Shown here: positions 50,483-63,346 of the stretch, piece after piece
Layout: each line of letters begins with the position of its first letter
Position numbering within the stretch: the first letter of the stretch is position 1
DNA from: Anarhynchus alexandrinus
Lineage: Eukaryota; Chordata; Aves; Charadriiformes; Charadriidae
Reading direction: 5' to 3'
NCBI GenBank assembly: GCA_008711295.1
Contig: VUYV01000180.1
Coordinates: 454,057-518,056, forward strand
DNA length: 64,000 bases
Notes under the pieces: generated by a model
Told to the model about the DNA's origin: nothing
The model's database searches: none
What the model saw: only the letters and a program-made list of their open reading frames with translations
Made by a program: the position numbers and the translations under genes

Positions 50483-53400
50483 ACTTTCTCATGTGATTCC
50501 TAGCCAGGTTGCTGTCTAAATGAGGTTTGGGAGAAAGATCACAAAGTTTATGCCTGTATCTTCTCTGCAGGTATAATAGGGATCCAGCAGCCAAGTCACT
50601 TAGGAGACATCATTTCAGTAATCGAAGCAATCTGTGCTTTCTCCTTGACTTTTCCCAGTGACAAGAATTCTTGCGCTTCTTCCAGCAGCAGTCCTCCCAC
50701 AAAGGACCAATGTTTTTTAATGTCCTCTCCACATAATGAATTAGAAAGGGCCAAAAATCTTAAGGTTGTTCCTGGGCTTTCTTTAAGAGATTTGGCACTG
50801 GTTAAAAGCACTCAAATAACTTAACAGGAGCTCTCTGTCAATGAGTCACTTTCATGATTTTTTCAAATCATCAAAACATAGACAAAATCCAGTAAAACTA
50901 GGTGAAATATGTTCTAGCAACCCTGATCTAAGCAAAGCTGCTTCATTAATGGTAACTGGCCTCAACACACCGGCCAGCTTCATAAAAGCTTTCTCCCCAG
51001 TTATTTTTATTTCAAACTGAAAAGAATAATCTTTTTCAAAATCCAACTAAAACTTGAACTCCACAATTAACTATTAAGACTTTCAGTAATTCTGGCAATC
51101 TTTCCTAGTCCATACAGACCCATAGATACAACCAGCTGGGAGGAAGGTATTAATTCTAAATCCATATGTAGTTCAAGGGTGACTTTTTTTGAGATAATGG
51201 AAAAATTACACAACTTCTTCAGGACCACAAGAAGTTAATGACCTGACATCTCATTCTACTTCTCTGATAAAACTCTGGAGATCAAGGAGTGTATCGACTG
51301 TTGACTTTACAAATTGCCTGACAACCGGGTTACAAGGGGACTACTCAGTAGTATCTCGATCTTTCCTGGCCTACAGAGAATGAAAAACTCTGAAGATTAT
51401 GAAAAAGGCCTTGCAAGAGGGGAATCTAACACAATAGATTTATTCTCTCTTCTTTTAAAATATAACCAGCTGGGTTCACATACCTCATTTAACTCTGTGA
51501 TCATTCACCTATCAAGACAGCATAAGCTAACCGAACACAGGTATCCAAAAAGTCTATTCAACCTGACTTGAGCCAGGGAATTACCCTGGGGAATATAAAA
51601 AAGCCCCTGAAAACTGTTCTCTAGAAAGTTCCCAACACTAATGCAAGAAGGTACACACACATCTACAGCAGAAATCCACACAGAAAACTCCTGCAATAAA
51701 ACTTAATGAAATGCAAAAGCTAAGTTTCTTCTTGTCTGTATTTGTGTAAAGTTTACAGTAGGAGCATGTTAGGTAAGACAACAGAAGAATGTAGCACAAA
51801 CACAGAGGGTAGTGGTGACAAGAGCAAGGCAGCTGTGACAAAGACTTGGTATACTCCACTATTCAAAAGACCTTGTCTTCTGCAATACACACTTTTCACT
51901 TCTCCACAGGAAAGCAAAAAGTCAGTCAGCAAAAATACTGAACTGGCCAGCTGGTCAGTTTTTAATTAATACTTTAATTAATACCAAGTTGTCGTGGAAG
52001 GACCCATAATGCATTTGACAGAATCCTTGAATAAAAAGGAAAAGGCTACTATTTATAATATTGACTATTCATGGCCCCTAGACACCTAGCTATCATTATT
52101 CTGCTCAGGTGGTGAGGACGCACAGAGCCAGGTGTTGAAGATTTGTCTTTCCAGATCCCAGACTGCCATGGGCTGTCCCAACTCTCTTACCTTCACTCCC
52201 AGGAACAGGGAATGAAGTCACGAGACAAAAAACAGAGAAAGTTGTGTTATGGGTGGCCCCAACACAGGATGCTACACCAAAAGGAATCCCAGGATGGTCT
52301 GCAGCTGGGGCCACATGGAATTGCCCTGGCAATGCTGCATGATGGATCTCCGTTTTCATAACCCTCCTTCTACAATCCTACTCAATCTTGCTCACATAAC
52401 ATTCCTTGCATCCTTGAAGTGACAGACATTTGCTAAGGACCTAAAATGCAACAGTGCAACTTCTAGCTCTCGCATACCTTTGCCAGTCATGCCGTCAAAG
52501 ATCCGTGACAGCAGCTCTAACGAGCCCAAAGAGCCCATGCGTTGAGGGGGCAGCAGCAAAAAAAGAGCACGTTCTTCCCTTGAGGTGATCCCCTGAGAAG
52601 TGAAGGCAGTAGGGAAAGGTAGCGGCAGCCAAGTCGCAGAGGAGATGATAAAATGTCAGACTCCTGGCAGTACAAAATGGCAGCTGAACCCTGGCAAAAT
52701 GCCAAGCTGTTCAAACAGTGAATTGAGGAGTACATGGGGCCATAATTATGATTAGCATAATAAGAGAGTGGTACAACAGCTACCTAGTTACTCTGAAGGG
52801 TCATGGAGAAATCATAACAAAGCAAAGTTTTAAGGAAAGACACAAAAGAAAACAATGACGTAGCTGCTCGGTGGGTTTTACCCGGAGGTTCTTCCATGCG
52901 TGAAGTGCGGCCCGGGAGAAAGTACAAAGACTTTTAAGAGATCAGTCTCTGCATCAAGAGCGGCCAGCCGTGCCTGCGAACTCAAACGGCTCCACAACAT
53001 ATAAAAGATCATATGAAAAGTGTGACACTGAAGACAAAGGATCTTACAAGAAAAATAGGCTGTTTGTGTAAATTTGAATAAAACCTGGGCTCAAAAGAGT
53101 CAGTCAACATTTTTCCTTTCTAATCAGAAAAGACTGTTTTCTCTTTTCCTCAAATGAAGCAGAAGAGATAAAAAAATGAGAAAATTTAACAAACAAAATC
53201 TGAATGTTCTGATATTTGCATTTTTTCATTTTGAATGTCATATAAACAATATTTACAGATCCATTGCTTCATGCAATTAGCCAGCTGTCTGAGTGAAATT
53301 AATCAGTTGTAATAAAAGTATTAAACATTGAGTTTCAGACTTAAAGCTATATGGATATGAAAAGTCCTGGAGCCACTGTACTTTGTACATCTGGAAGAAC

Positions 53401-55062
53401 TTACAGACAGAGCTGAAGTTTAAAATCAAAAGATCTCTGTGAATAGAAAGATCAGAGTTTTCATTGAGACCTGAATTCCACAGAAGACACTGAGAATCTG
53501 CATATAAAAAAACCCTACCCTTATTTAGTAGGCACAATCTAGTCCTCCACGAACAGAAATTTTACCATTTACACATTGTCACCTCCCTTTTTGTCTATGC
53601 TGCTTCTGTTTCTCCTATTAACCTTTTCCATTACCACAGACATCAGGAATCCGGTGTATATGAGAAATGCTTCTCCCAAGGCAAGGTCAACTCCTTCCCA
53701 TACAAGACAACCATATGCTGTATCCCGAGTGTCATCCATCAAGACAACCTAAGTTACAAGCTAATACTGCCATTAAGATTCTCCATCTCATTTGTTATGG
53801 TATGATATCAGACTGAACAGCAACTGAAGATGTGCCTTTTGGATTTTACAGGCTAATGCAGTTGGACTGGTAAAAACTCTGTCCTTGTATCTTCCCCTTG
53901 CTTTCAAACATCATTTCTTCCCTGTCTAAAATCCACAATGTCATGGGTTTCTTCTATCTTTGGAAAAAAAACACCAAACAACCAAACCCCAACAAAACAC
54001 AACCCTTAATATCTGTATGTTTAACTGACTCCTTTCTAAGCACCTCTCTCTACACCGACAGGAATGAGACCCACCTTTAGAATGTAATTAACTTATGGCT
54101 TCCAACCACAGGCATCCCCATAACGGAGATCATATTCTTCTTCTCAGACACCAAAATATTTCTACTGTCATAAATCCTTCCTGACAGCAATATCTGACAA
54201 ACACGATTTTAAATTATGCTTTTTCTAGCTTAATCACAGCTTTGCTATGTACACCAACAGACTTTGACACGCACTGGTGCAAGCTAAGCTCAGGGACATA
54301 TACCTAAGGCACACATCCTAATTCTCATTTGCAGTGTTCATTGTAAACCACCATAACACCTAATTGAAACAATTGATCCTGCCAAAGTTCACCAATCAGT
54401 AACATATTTCAGAACACAAATTCAGGGAAGCAGACACTGATTTTCCCAATTAGGACAGTTGCTGATTAAACTTTTTATCTTCCTGTTAACAAACCCTCTA
54501 GTTTAGATCATTTTAGAACATCAATTTATTCCCAGGAACAGGTGTGCATCTAATGCAACATACTTATGAAGAAAAATGAGAATCAGCACCTCCCTTGCCC
54601 AGTGATTTTGCATAAATTACTATATACACAGCAGCAAGAGGAAAAAAAATACACTACCGTTAAATACTGTTAGGACTGAAGAAGCAAGAGAACATACTCT
54701 ATTTGACTTTCAAAAGCAGATTTTAAAATGCTGACTTGTAGTGATTCTTAGTTCTGGATTTTGCTACTCTTCACAGTTAAATGCATTACAATCACAGAAC
54801 ATGTCAGCAAGCAGCGAAAAGCAAGATCTTTGCTTTTTAAAAAATTGTACTTTGATAATGAAAAAAAATTTGCAACTGTTTGTTCTTTATTAAATATCTA
54901 ACTGTTTGTAATGGGAGGACAAACCCAGGAGTTTTTGTAACTTCCAGCTCACCCATCCTGTAACTCAGAAAAAGAAATAACCCAAACTAATCAACTGTCA
55001 GACTGAAATGTTCAAATTGGTAATCCTGACTCGCTCGTTTAAACAAAAGATAGGTCACTTAC

Positions 55063-55151
55063 AGAACTGGATGAACAATCAGCTCTGGACTATATGATTT
55101 GATTACTGTTGCTGCATCTTTGGTACAAAACACGTGGGATAAATCTGCGCC
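55063..55151 (-). CDS. NAXD: NAXD exon (GADLSHVF)
   Basis: Twenty-nine codons start with [20 protein letters not shown] and end SPELIVHPV, plus the first two bases of the Leu codon. Human has [30 protein letters not shown]. Acceptor is TTTTTCAG and donor is CT|GTAAGT. The T opening the next exon completes Leu, confirming the join. Confidence 0.97.
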
Positions 55152-56848
55152 CTGAAAAAGAAAATTTGCAAATAGAATTAGCAAATTTATATTTAATAAT
55201 AACTTTATCATTCCAAAGTTTACTCAGTGAATAATTCACCTGAATTCTTACTTCTCAGTAGTTGAAGCAAACTATTTTTTTTTTTTTCAATTTTGGTTTA
55301 TACTACCATTCAATGTTTTAGAGAAATTTTTTTGTATCTAACTTCCAATACAATTTTTTTTCTGTTTCTCACTGATAGGATGACTGAAAACGCAGATCTT
55401 GAACCTTTACTCAAAAAATGTTTCTCATTTGGAGATGAGCAAAGACTAAAATGTTACACGTACAATAAGAAAAAAAGCAAAAGAACACAGTTGAACAAGA
55501 GAGAAGCTGCATTAAAGAGGAAAAATAATACTGCAACATACTTGCAAAATATAGCTATGGCAATCCATGAGGACATTTCTAGTCCTACCATTTTTACTTA
55601 GTGGACCAAATTCATATCAGATAAAGGCTGGCACAATTTCAGCAACACCTCCTTAAGTTAAATAAACATTAAAGCTGAGGAGTTTAGCCTCAAGCTTCTG
55701 TTATCAACTCAACAAATCAGACATACACATAAAAATTACGTAAGCGGTGACCAGAAAGCCTGATCTTGTATCTGTCTTGCACATTGAAATTTCCCACGGT
55801 TAAGTGCCTCCCCTGCTTTACTACTATACATTTAACATTTCAAGCTACTAAGCAATGCAGAGATTTGATCCTACAACTCTATGTGCAGATGTAATGATCT
55901 GAGGCTAAGGGACTTCAATGGGGGACCTCCTAGTATGCTACTGTATTTGCACATGGTGAACAGAAAGCTGAGAGGCGTTAATATCTTATACAAGATCATT
56001 AAATAATATCATTTCAGTTTTAAATCCTTGAAGGACTGCATCCAGCAAAGTGGTGGGGATGGAAAACCGCGGATTGTTTACCTACTTATTGAAACAGATC
56101 TTCAAAAAGAAAAACATACACAACGAACTGAAAGTTCTGACACGCTATATAGAGAGTACTGAAAAGTATATGTATTACGCAAGCGTGATGTGTTTACATT
56201 TAAATAATCACCACTGTATTTACATAGCCTGCAGTTTTTAGCCAGTTAATATGTCACTGAAATACGAAAGTTCACACTTCTAGGGAAAAAAAGCTTAGAA
56301 AATACTTCTGCTAAGGATTATAATGTAATTAAAATGTGCTATTAATAAATACATTAAATTCAACCAACAAACTTTAGAGTTACAGCACATAAGAATTTTA
56401 CTAGCCTAAAGCTATAAGTTTTGAAAGAAAATTATTTCATTCAACACACTTAGCAGGTCCAGAAAATATTTCTGAAAAACTGACTGCAGCACTGAAAACA
56501 CAATCTGAAGTTATTTTATTGTTCACTTTTGGAGAAAATATTTTATCAACTTTTGAAATTTCCTATCCAAGTCTCTGATAAAACAAATGTCCCTCTGGAA
56601 TTTTCATTTTTTTGACATATGTCTAACTTTACCTTATACAGAGAAAATATTCACAGAAAACACAGCAAATGACACACATTTACAAAATATTTCTACAAAT
56701 ACGGGACTAAGGATTTTCTTTGGTAAACAGAAGACCTTTTAGAACTCAAATTTCATGTGCAGCACAGAATGAATGCTTTTAAAAAATGGCGCTTAGCCAA
56801 TATAAATGATGGAAAGTTCATTTTGGATTAGTATAGAAGAACACATAC
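55152..56848 (-). other. NAXD: NAXD intron
   Basis: The intron is about 1.7 kb and AT-rich, and nothing in it was recognised. A frame at 55293-55601 with many Lys and Asn is typical of AT-rich noncoding DNA. Confidence 0.75.
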
Positions 56849-56894
56849 CACTTTGAGAGCTGTAATTGCAGCAAAATATGGTGCTCCAGTGTAT
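56849..56894 (-). CDS. NAXD: NAXD micro-exon (46 bases)
   Basis: This very short exon completes a Glu codon and encodes YTGAPYFAAITALKV, matching human YTGAPYFAAISALKV at all but one position. It is flanked by TTCTAG and GTG|GTATGT. The peptide forms part of the substrate pocket and N-terminal helix of the ribokinase-like fold. Confidence 0.96.
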
Positions 56895-58187
56895 CTAGAA
56901 TGAAATACAGTTTAGGTTAGGAAACACAGTTGTGAGATTAGATAATCTGGAAATCAGCCTGCCATAATGAAGTCCCAAATTCAAGAGCAAAATCTAAAAA
57001 AAGCTTTCTTGTTTGCTGTAAAAGACAGACAAAATCTTGCTACTGAGGCAAATCTCAAACCTTGTGTTGATTTCAAAGGCACAGGATTTCACCTTAGCCA
57101 CCTGATCCTTTCACAGAAATATTTATAAAGATCATGCCATAAAAAAGCAAACTCTTCTCAAACAACCTACTTAAAAGTTTAGAGACAAACAAAACAAGAG
57201 TCCAGCACTGTTTGCAAGCCAAATCTGGGATCTGTGATCTGGATCAATCCCATCTGATTTTAGATGCTTAACTGAAGTGCCTAAACTGTGATTTCAATTG
57301 CCCTAAATTCTCTTTATGAAGACTGAAGAGAGAGATATGGACAGAAACACCCTCCAGAGGTGCCTACTTCTGCCAAGAGGTAAGAATTTGGGCCCATTAG
57401 ACCAACAGAAAACTAACTCCTGGCTAATCAACCCAGCTGTAAGACAGCACCTTTTTGCTCTTTATAGAATGTTTATTAATGGCAGATGTCCAACAGCAGA
57501 TCTCTTTTACAGGAGAAAGATGCCATCTCTATTTCAAAAGGGGAAAATGAAAAACAGGAAGGTGTAGTGGTTCATTCAAAGTATTGTGCAGATTACTGAA
57601 CATGGCCAAGAAAAGAATAAGAGCCTGTTTTATTTCTAGGTCAGTACAGCATTTAACTGATTTATGCTGAATCTCTTTTTTCCCTGAAACATGCTATTTC
57701 TATTGCCCCAGAACATAAAACAAGGTATCGACAGAGTCTAATAAACACCACAATCTATCAAAATAAAAAGCGCACAGAAAGAAAATATTCTATTCTTGAT
57801 TTAAAAGACCCAGTTCCCAAGACATCAAAATACAAAAAAAACCCAGATGTGCCTTACTTTAATCTACTTATTCTATAACTTCATAATGCAGTGGGAAAAT
57901 ACTAATGCTGAAAGCGGAGAGAGTTTGGTGGTCAAAAAAGACAGGGAAGGTAGACACAGACACAAACAGCATTCTAAGTTTCAACCATATTCACTACCAA
58001 AATTTCACAACACAGCTACAGAAAACATTTTCTTTCATAAGTATGCATGGTCATGATGATGGACTAGTAAAGCTCTCTGGAAAATACTCATGTTTTAAAC
58101 GTAAAGTGAGTTTGAATGGCTTCTACAAGTACTTATGACATGCTCAAACTCTCTCAGAAATAAAAATCAAATTTCTGTTTAACTTAC
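56895..58187 (-). other. NAXD: NAXD intron
   Basis: The intron is about 1.3 kb. A stretch near 57530-57580 is faintly like a MIR tail, too weak to annotate as such. No other feature was seen. Confidence 0.7.
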
Positions 58188-58338
58188 TCTTGACATCCTC
58201 CAACAATGCCTATACGTCCATCTTGACCTTTATGCCTTTTCCCTGTTAGAGGAGGGATAACATTGCGCACCAGTTGAAAAATATTCTCCATATCCTTTAG
58301 AGAGTGTGTTCTGTGCAGTGAAAAAGATCTCTCTATAA
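58188..58338 (-). CDS. NAXD: NAXD exon (start of the conserved dehydratase domain)
   Basis: NAXD (CARKD) is the ATP-dependent (S)-NAD(P)H-hydrate dehydratase. With the epimerase NAXE it restores NADH and NADPH from their damaged hydrated forms in the cytosol and mitochondria. This exon opens with TT completing a codon and reads [18 protein letters not shown], then [20 protein letters not shown] and [11 protein letters not shown] plus GA of Glu. Human has [26 protein letters not shown] and [20 protein letters not shown]. The KGQDGR-x-G-(I/V)-x-GG signature is family-specific. The acceptor is preceded by a long pyrimidine tract. The conserved Val before IleGlu implies that the upstream exon ends in G. 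The nine exons from here to the stop sum to 944 bases in one open frame. Confidence 0.97.
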
Positions 58339-61300
58339 CTGAAAAGAAGAAAATAAGTGTTAAAGTATGTTCTTTCTTAAACTACCATCAGCATTTCTTT
58401 TAAGCACTCATAAATGCTAATAAAATCACTTGAAGATATACAAAGTGACATACTTCTGAACACCAAATGCTTCGTCATTTAAAGGCTTTTAAATCAGTGA
58501 GTAACTAGGAAAGGTGATAATTTTAAAAATTAATTTAAGGTCTGATGCAGAGAATATTCCCACTGACTGGTCACAGTCCTAATTTAGGGCTCAGGTACAG
58601 AAAGAAACAGCCCAGAATAGTTATACGAACATTTTGTAACTAGAAATATCTTCTTCGTTCAGCCTGAAATCACTTCCATAATTAAGCTCCACTGAAATAG
58701 GTACACTTGGTAAGGACTAAACACATCCAGACACAGAGCAAGCACAGAGCAACCGAAACCACATTTTAAACGTACACCCTACCTTATTTTTTGCTTCCCC
58801 TTAGACTTCCACCTCTTAGCAGAATCAGGGCCTATCTCACTGCTTTTTATTTTGGCAGGTGGTTACAAAGCTTTATGAAAGTCTTTCTGCAAAACTATAA
58901 TCCAACGCACTAGATGCAAACATTTCAAATGTCACACAAAGATAATGTTTAGCTATAATACAACTACAGATCTCTGATGCAAAGCTACATGTCAAGCTAC
59001 ATATTAAAAGAACTGCACACTCAGAAGGCTACGTATTCAAATAACTGTTTCAAAAGACTACAAAATTTAGAAGAAAAAAGTATTTCAACAATTACAACTA
59101 AAGAGAATTACACCGTTTCCCTAACATGGGACAAATTTGAAGATCAGTACGTCTATCAACGTGTTAACTACAAATTGCAATACACTAAAAGAATAAGTTC
59201 TTATATTTCAAAGCTCCTCATTAACTGTACAATTCTGTTCAGAAGAGTGGTTTATTTGAACGTTAATATTAGTCTCCTAGACTGTAGCTATGCTTACTTT
59301 CTTTTTTACAATTTTCTAAAAAGCTTTCAAGGAACTGCTGTACAGTAATACATATTATTTAAAAAATAGCTCCCACAACACTCCTTATTTTCAGCTGTGT
59401 AACACTTAGTAAATCCACCCCCCAACTCCAAACATACAGGAGAAGGAAAAAAAAAAAAACCAAAAAGAGAAAACTGTTCCAGAAATGTTGGACATAACGG
59501 GGAAAAAGTGTAATAAACAAGAAAACTCTGCATCTGTGCACTATCAGCAGAAAGCATCTTTTTCTCTGTCTTCCACAGAATCTAAACCTAAACCAGACGC
59601 GCTAATCTTCAGTAATAAAATGCTTTAGCATTCAATAATGATAAATACTCCTGGCTGATCTTTTGCTTTTAAAATCCTTCTATAATACAGGCATCCCATT
59701 CCTATTAAGATTAAAAAAAAAAAAAAAAAAAGAAAAAAACCACCCTGTTTTGGATTATGGCCAAAATAGCATTGCAGTGACCCAGAGGAGAACAAAACGC
59801 TCATCTCCTCTGGAAATAGGGCAGATTATTTTCTCTAAATCACACTTCATACACTGACTGGTTTTCAACCACACTTATCATATATCTTGTAACCCTTAAA
59901 GTGCAATGTTGTTAAGAAGGTCCTCTGTTTCTTTGTCGCTGTTTTTTGTTTACATGTAAATATAAAGTGATTGCATAATAAATGGTGAGAAAACAGAGAA
60001 TTATGCAAAAAGCAATTCTTAATAGAGCCCCACTAAAGAGAAACACTAAGACATATTTAGCTATAAACAACTGAAATCTTAATTCCTTAAAAGAGGTGCT
60101 GCCTGAAGCATTATTTTCACATTGTATTATAAACGCTTTGTTACACCTTTACCAATTAAAAGATTAGAATCCCATGTTGATCTTGCTACAGTTAAATATA
60201 TATCTAATGCATTTTTGCACAGTGTAATATGATTGTACACCTATATGACGAAATGCAGCAAGAAAAACTGAACTTCAGTTTCAAGTCTTTACAGATAATG
60301 AAATTCTTTCAGCAAAAAAACCTTTCAGAAGTAACAGTAAGGCCTTGTAGGTACCATCATCCCAGTCTAGAACCTCAAATGACTTCCTACAGGATTTTCT
60401 AAAGTACTTCAAGTTTCCTTTTGATTTAAAAGTGAAAACAACATTTAAAACATGGAATCCATACGTACGCCGTAATTTATCTATGAAAGTCTGCTGCCAT
60501 CAAGGAATGCTACAGACTGACTATCCAGTCAAGAAGAAACACAGCCAAGTCAGCCAGCCTAAACCCTCAACAGACCTAACCATCCACTCCCCCATGCACT
60601 TCACAGGGAAACGCAGTATGTAACCTAGAACTGAAAAGGCTCCAAGATCCTCTCAGGAATCAGAGAACGCCCTTTAAGATCTGGCATGACGGATTATTAT
60701 TCAACCCTGAGGCTGGGTGGCTTTTTTTCTTTTCAAACCACGCTTTTTTCTTCCAAGCAGTGTGAAATTCAGAATTAAAACAGAACGAGACTTGTTTCGT
60801 TTCCACGCGGCAGGCTACAACCACCAAGCCCCGAGCTGACTCTGGTTTCAGCACTGACAAGAGTATCCCTGTTTTCTTCCTGCCCACACAGTCTACCTCC
60901 ACGTACAAAGAGACTACGATAAAGATAAATGACACGGAGCCACAGATCCCGAGAAGTCTGTTAATGAATGCTAATATCCGATTATCAGCTTCTGGCCCAC
61001 ACATAAAGTACGGAAGGAAAAGTCTGTGCATAAATACTAATTCTAGAGTTATTGCTTTGCCTTTTTCTAAATGAACTGGTGTAGAATAAAAATATATGCC
61101 AATATTGTCATCTGCTATTATGCCTACTACAGTAATAGATGTTTAATTAAACGATAAGATTCAGAATTTGGATTTAAAGAAATTTATTTTAAAGAAGATG
61201 GATTTTAACATTTGACTTACTTCAGCGTAGGCAAAACTCCACTCTTTTCCCAATCCTGAAAAAACATATGCACAGCCTTAACTTCACATACTGGGTTTAG

Positions 61301-61607
61301 GCCTGTTAACTTCAATAGCAGCAGAATTTCCGCTACAAGGTATCTAGTGTTTCCAAACAGCTTTCAGCAAACATGCTACTTTCCTTTTATATACAAAACT
61401 TCTCCTGACTTCACTTTACAGAGACTTGAAGGTGGAAAGAAGTCCCCAATGTTTATAGGGTTCGAAAAGTGTGATTTCACTCATTAAAATTTGTTATAAC
61501 CAATGTATCTATATGAAATAATCAGTACAATAGTACGAATAACGTTTTAATTTCATTTTACATCAGACAGACACCTTCACCACAATATTAAATAATTCCA
61601 ACTAGCT
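58339..61607 (-). other. Region between the Myb/SANT gene 3' end and the NAXD domain exon
   Basis: This stretch of about 3.3 kb is AT-rich. It has an A19 run near 59713-59731 and an open frame at 60660-61031 (- strand) whose first part has a hydrophobic segment. If NAXD starts in the CpG island, this is NAXD intron sequence. No CpG island or clear promoter was seen here. Confidence 0.55.
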
Positions 61608-61613
61608 TTTATT
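61608..61613 (-). terminator. Poly(A) signal of the Myb/SANT-like gene
   Basis: TTTATT on the + strand gives AATAAA on the gene strand, 40 bases after the TAA at 61653-61655. This supports a short 3'UTR ending here, upstream of the NAXD exons on the same strand. Confidence 0.6.
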
Positions 61614-61652
61614 TTCAAAAGCTACTTACTACCAGTGCTTTCACACAGAAGT

Positions 61653-62065
61653 TTAAAAAAATGAGCTTTTGTTTATGCTATAGAAAGAAGTACCTATCGG
61701 CGGAGAAAGTGCTGCTGTCATAGCATTATAATTAAAGTTATCCCCATATGAACGATGGTTTGCTCTCTGAGGTGGACTCGCTGGTATAGACTGTGACCTT
61801 TGTGATACTGAAGAAGAAATTCCTGCCAACATCTGTCCCAACATCTGTAACATCTGGAGCTCTCGAGCATGCTCAGCTTCCCGACGCTTGTCCTCAATTT
61901 TGAGCCTCTGCTCTTCGTATCTGTAAAATTTCTCTTCTGTATCCACGCTCTGCTGCAGGAATTTTTCCATCATTTTATCCAACGTTAAATTTGCATGGCG
62001 TTTTTTTGATCTTTTGGGCTGATTCAGAGGTGGGGTAATAGTTGGAGCATTGATTTCTTTAAAGC
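61653..62065 (-). CDS. Myb/SANT-like protein, exon 2 (NLS, coiled coil, stop)
   Basis: After the acceptor TTTTAG, the first two bases complete a Gly codon (D-G-F-K-E-I-N). The exon encodes a Pro-rich linker, a basic PKRSKKRH patch that looks like a nuclear localisation signal (about residues 203-210), and a charged heptad-like helix. The helix runs from DKMMEKFLQQSVDTEEKF through EEQRLKIEDKRREAEHAREL to LQMLGQMLAG (about residues 213-265). It is followed by a Ser/Pro-rich tail ending SINKSSFF and TAA. Myb/SANT-like proteins derived from Harbinger-type transposons often end in such a coiled coil, which mediates oligomerisation. Near the end the sequence CCGATAG|GTACTT could also act as a splice donor. 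Confidence 0.85.
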
Positions 62066-63346
62066 CTAAAACAAGAATAGAGACAATTATTTTTCTGGAG
62101 AAAAATAATTTTCTAAGAAGAAAGCAGCAAAAAATCTCCCTATGAGATGCAGACCTAACGTGTCACCAAGTTGTTATTCTTTTTCGATGTAATTGTACTT
62201 ATGTCAGGTATTTTTAATACAGAGTAACAAAGCAAAACCAAAAGCTTCTACAAAGTTATAAAGGTAACATGAAAATCACAGAGGCATATTTTAATTGTTG
62301 TAGTACTAAACTTCAACAATAGGAGTCTTTTTGATCTTCTAAAAAGGTTTAAGTGAAGGCTATTAAATAGTATAGCCTCATTTGTGTATTGCAGGTAATT
62401 ACATTAATCTAAATTGAGTTTCAGTCTGTTGGCATTCTGGATTTGCATTTCAAAAGAACATTAGTGTAAACAACTCTTTGATGGGGTTTATGTGTAAAAA
62501 GAAGGTTGGTTAAACGTCAACCAATTGGCTGACTCCACAGTGATGTCAACTTCTGAAGACAGGTTCACGTTTGTATTAAAACCACCGCATTAATCTAGAT
62601 TTAAAACAAACAAATAATGCTGCCCTCCCCACCTCCACAACACAAACAAGGAGCTGAGGGTAAAGAACGAGCAAGGAAGGGGCAGACTTTATCTAAGGGC
62701 TGCTTCTGTCCGCAATCCCGCTAAAGTTAGCAGTGTTTCTGAAACAACACAAGCCACTAATTACGTAAAAGCTCTCCTCTAGCTTTCTGGCCCATCTGCA
62801 ACAATAAGCAGATTTTTCAGGTATTATCGTCATCATCGTTTTAGTACCGATTAACAAAACTGCACATATTCTGCAGGGAATGGGAAAGTCCTCCTGTGGG
62901 AAGGACCCTATTTTCTTGTACAGCACTACCTGACACTTTGTCTTGATAATCTCTGCGCTAGTTTTCCATCGTTTTCCCATTGATAAACACCGATAAAAAC
63001 TCACTACCGTCCCTGTCCCCCAGCACCTACTCCTACCCGCTTTGCAGCATTTCCCGCCCCCCCGCAGCAGCCCGCTCCCATTCCAGGCGGCGTTCCCGGG
63101 AGGGGGCAAAGCTCTTGGGGACGAGCAAGGTGCAGGGGAGGGGGTGGACGGGGACATGGGCGGATTTCGGAGCGCAGAGGACGGGGCGGGAGGGAGGAGG
63201 GTAAGGCAGAAGCCACTAGAAGCACGCTAGCCGGAGAGAGGCGCCGGTAGTTGGGCTGCAAGAGCCCGGGAGTGGGGGACGGACGGACGCGCTGCCCGCG
63301 GGGTGAGGGGAGGACACCCGGCTGCGGGAGCCCGCCGGCTACTCAC
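62066..63346 (-). other. Myb/SANT-like gene intron; distal part lies in the CpG island
   Basis: The intron is 1.28 kb with donor GTGAGT and acceptor TTTTAG. Its 5' part (about 63000-63346) is GC- and CpG-rich and contains the candidate NAXD first exon on the same strand. The rest is AT-rich without recognised elements. Confidence 0.75.
63037..63157 (-). CDS. NAXD: Candidate first coding exon of NAXD
   Basis: The exon would start at an ATG at 63157 and end at the donor GCGG|GTAGGA. It would encode 40 residues (MSPSTPSPAPCSSPRALPPP, then GNAAWNGSGLLRGGGKCCKA) plus the G of a split codon. That G joins the TT of the exon at 58338 to give Val, so the junction reads [10 protein letters not shown] against human [10 protein letters not shown]. 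The model totals 1,065 bases, 354 residues, close to the human length of about 347. Support is the splice phase, the conserved Val, the CpG-island location and the length. Against it, the leader itself has no detectable homology and the start context is poor. Translation could also begin at the internal Met of KDMEN for a cytosolic form. Confidence 0.35.

Larger units (their letters stand above)
41798..55062 (-). other. NAXD: NAXD large intron (13.3 kb)
   Basis: This intron contains a GC-rich island-like patch (about 42880-43110), TA-rich low-complexity sequence (about 43500-43610), a possible ancient L3/MIR3-like piece (about 43925-43965), a clear CR1 3' fragment (45262-45499), an AAT microsatellite (49828-49916) and an AAAAC tract (50457-50482). 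No exon was recognised. The long frame at 45017-45502 is an artefact that runs into the antisense CR1. Confidence 0.7.

Noticed and set aside
63004..63261. 85-codon frame with a signal-peptide-like start (MQPNYRRLSPASVLLVASAL) in the CpG island
   Set aside because: At the GTAGGA donor this frame is in phase 0, so splicing to the NAXD exon would read TTA TAG and stop. It therefore cannot be the NAXD leader by that donor.
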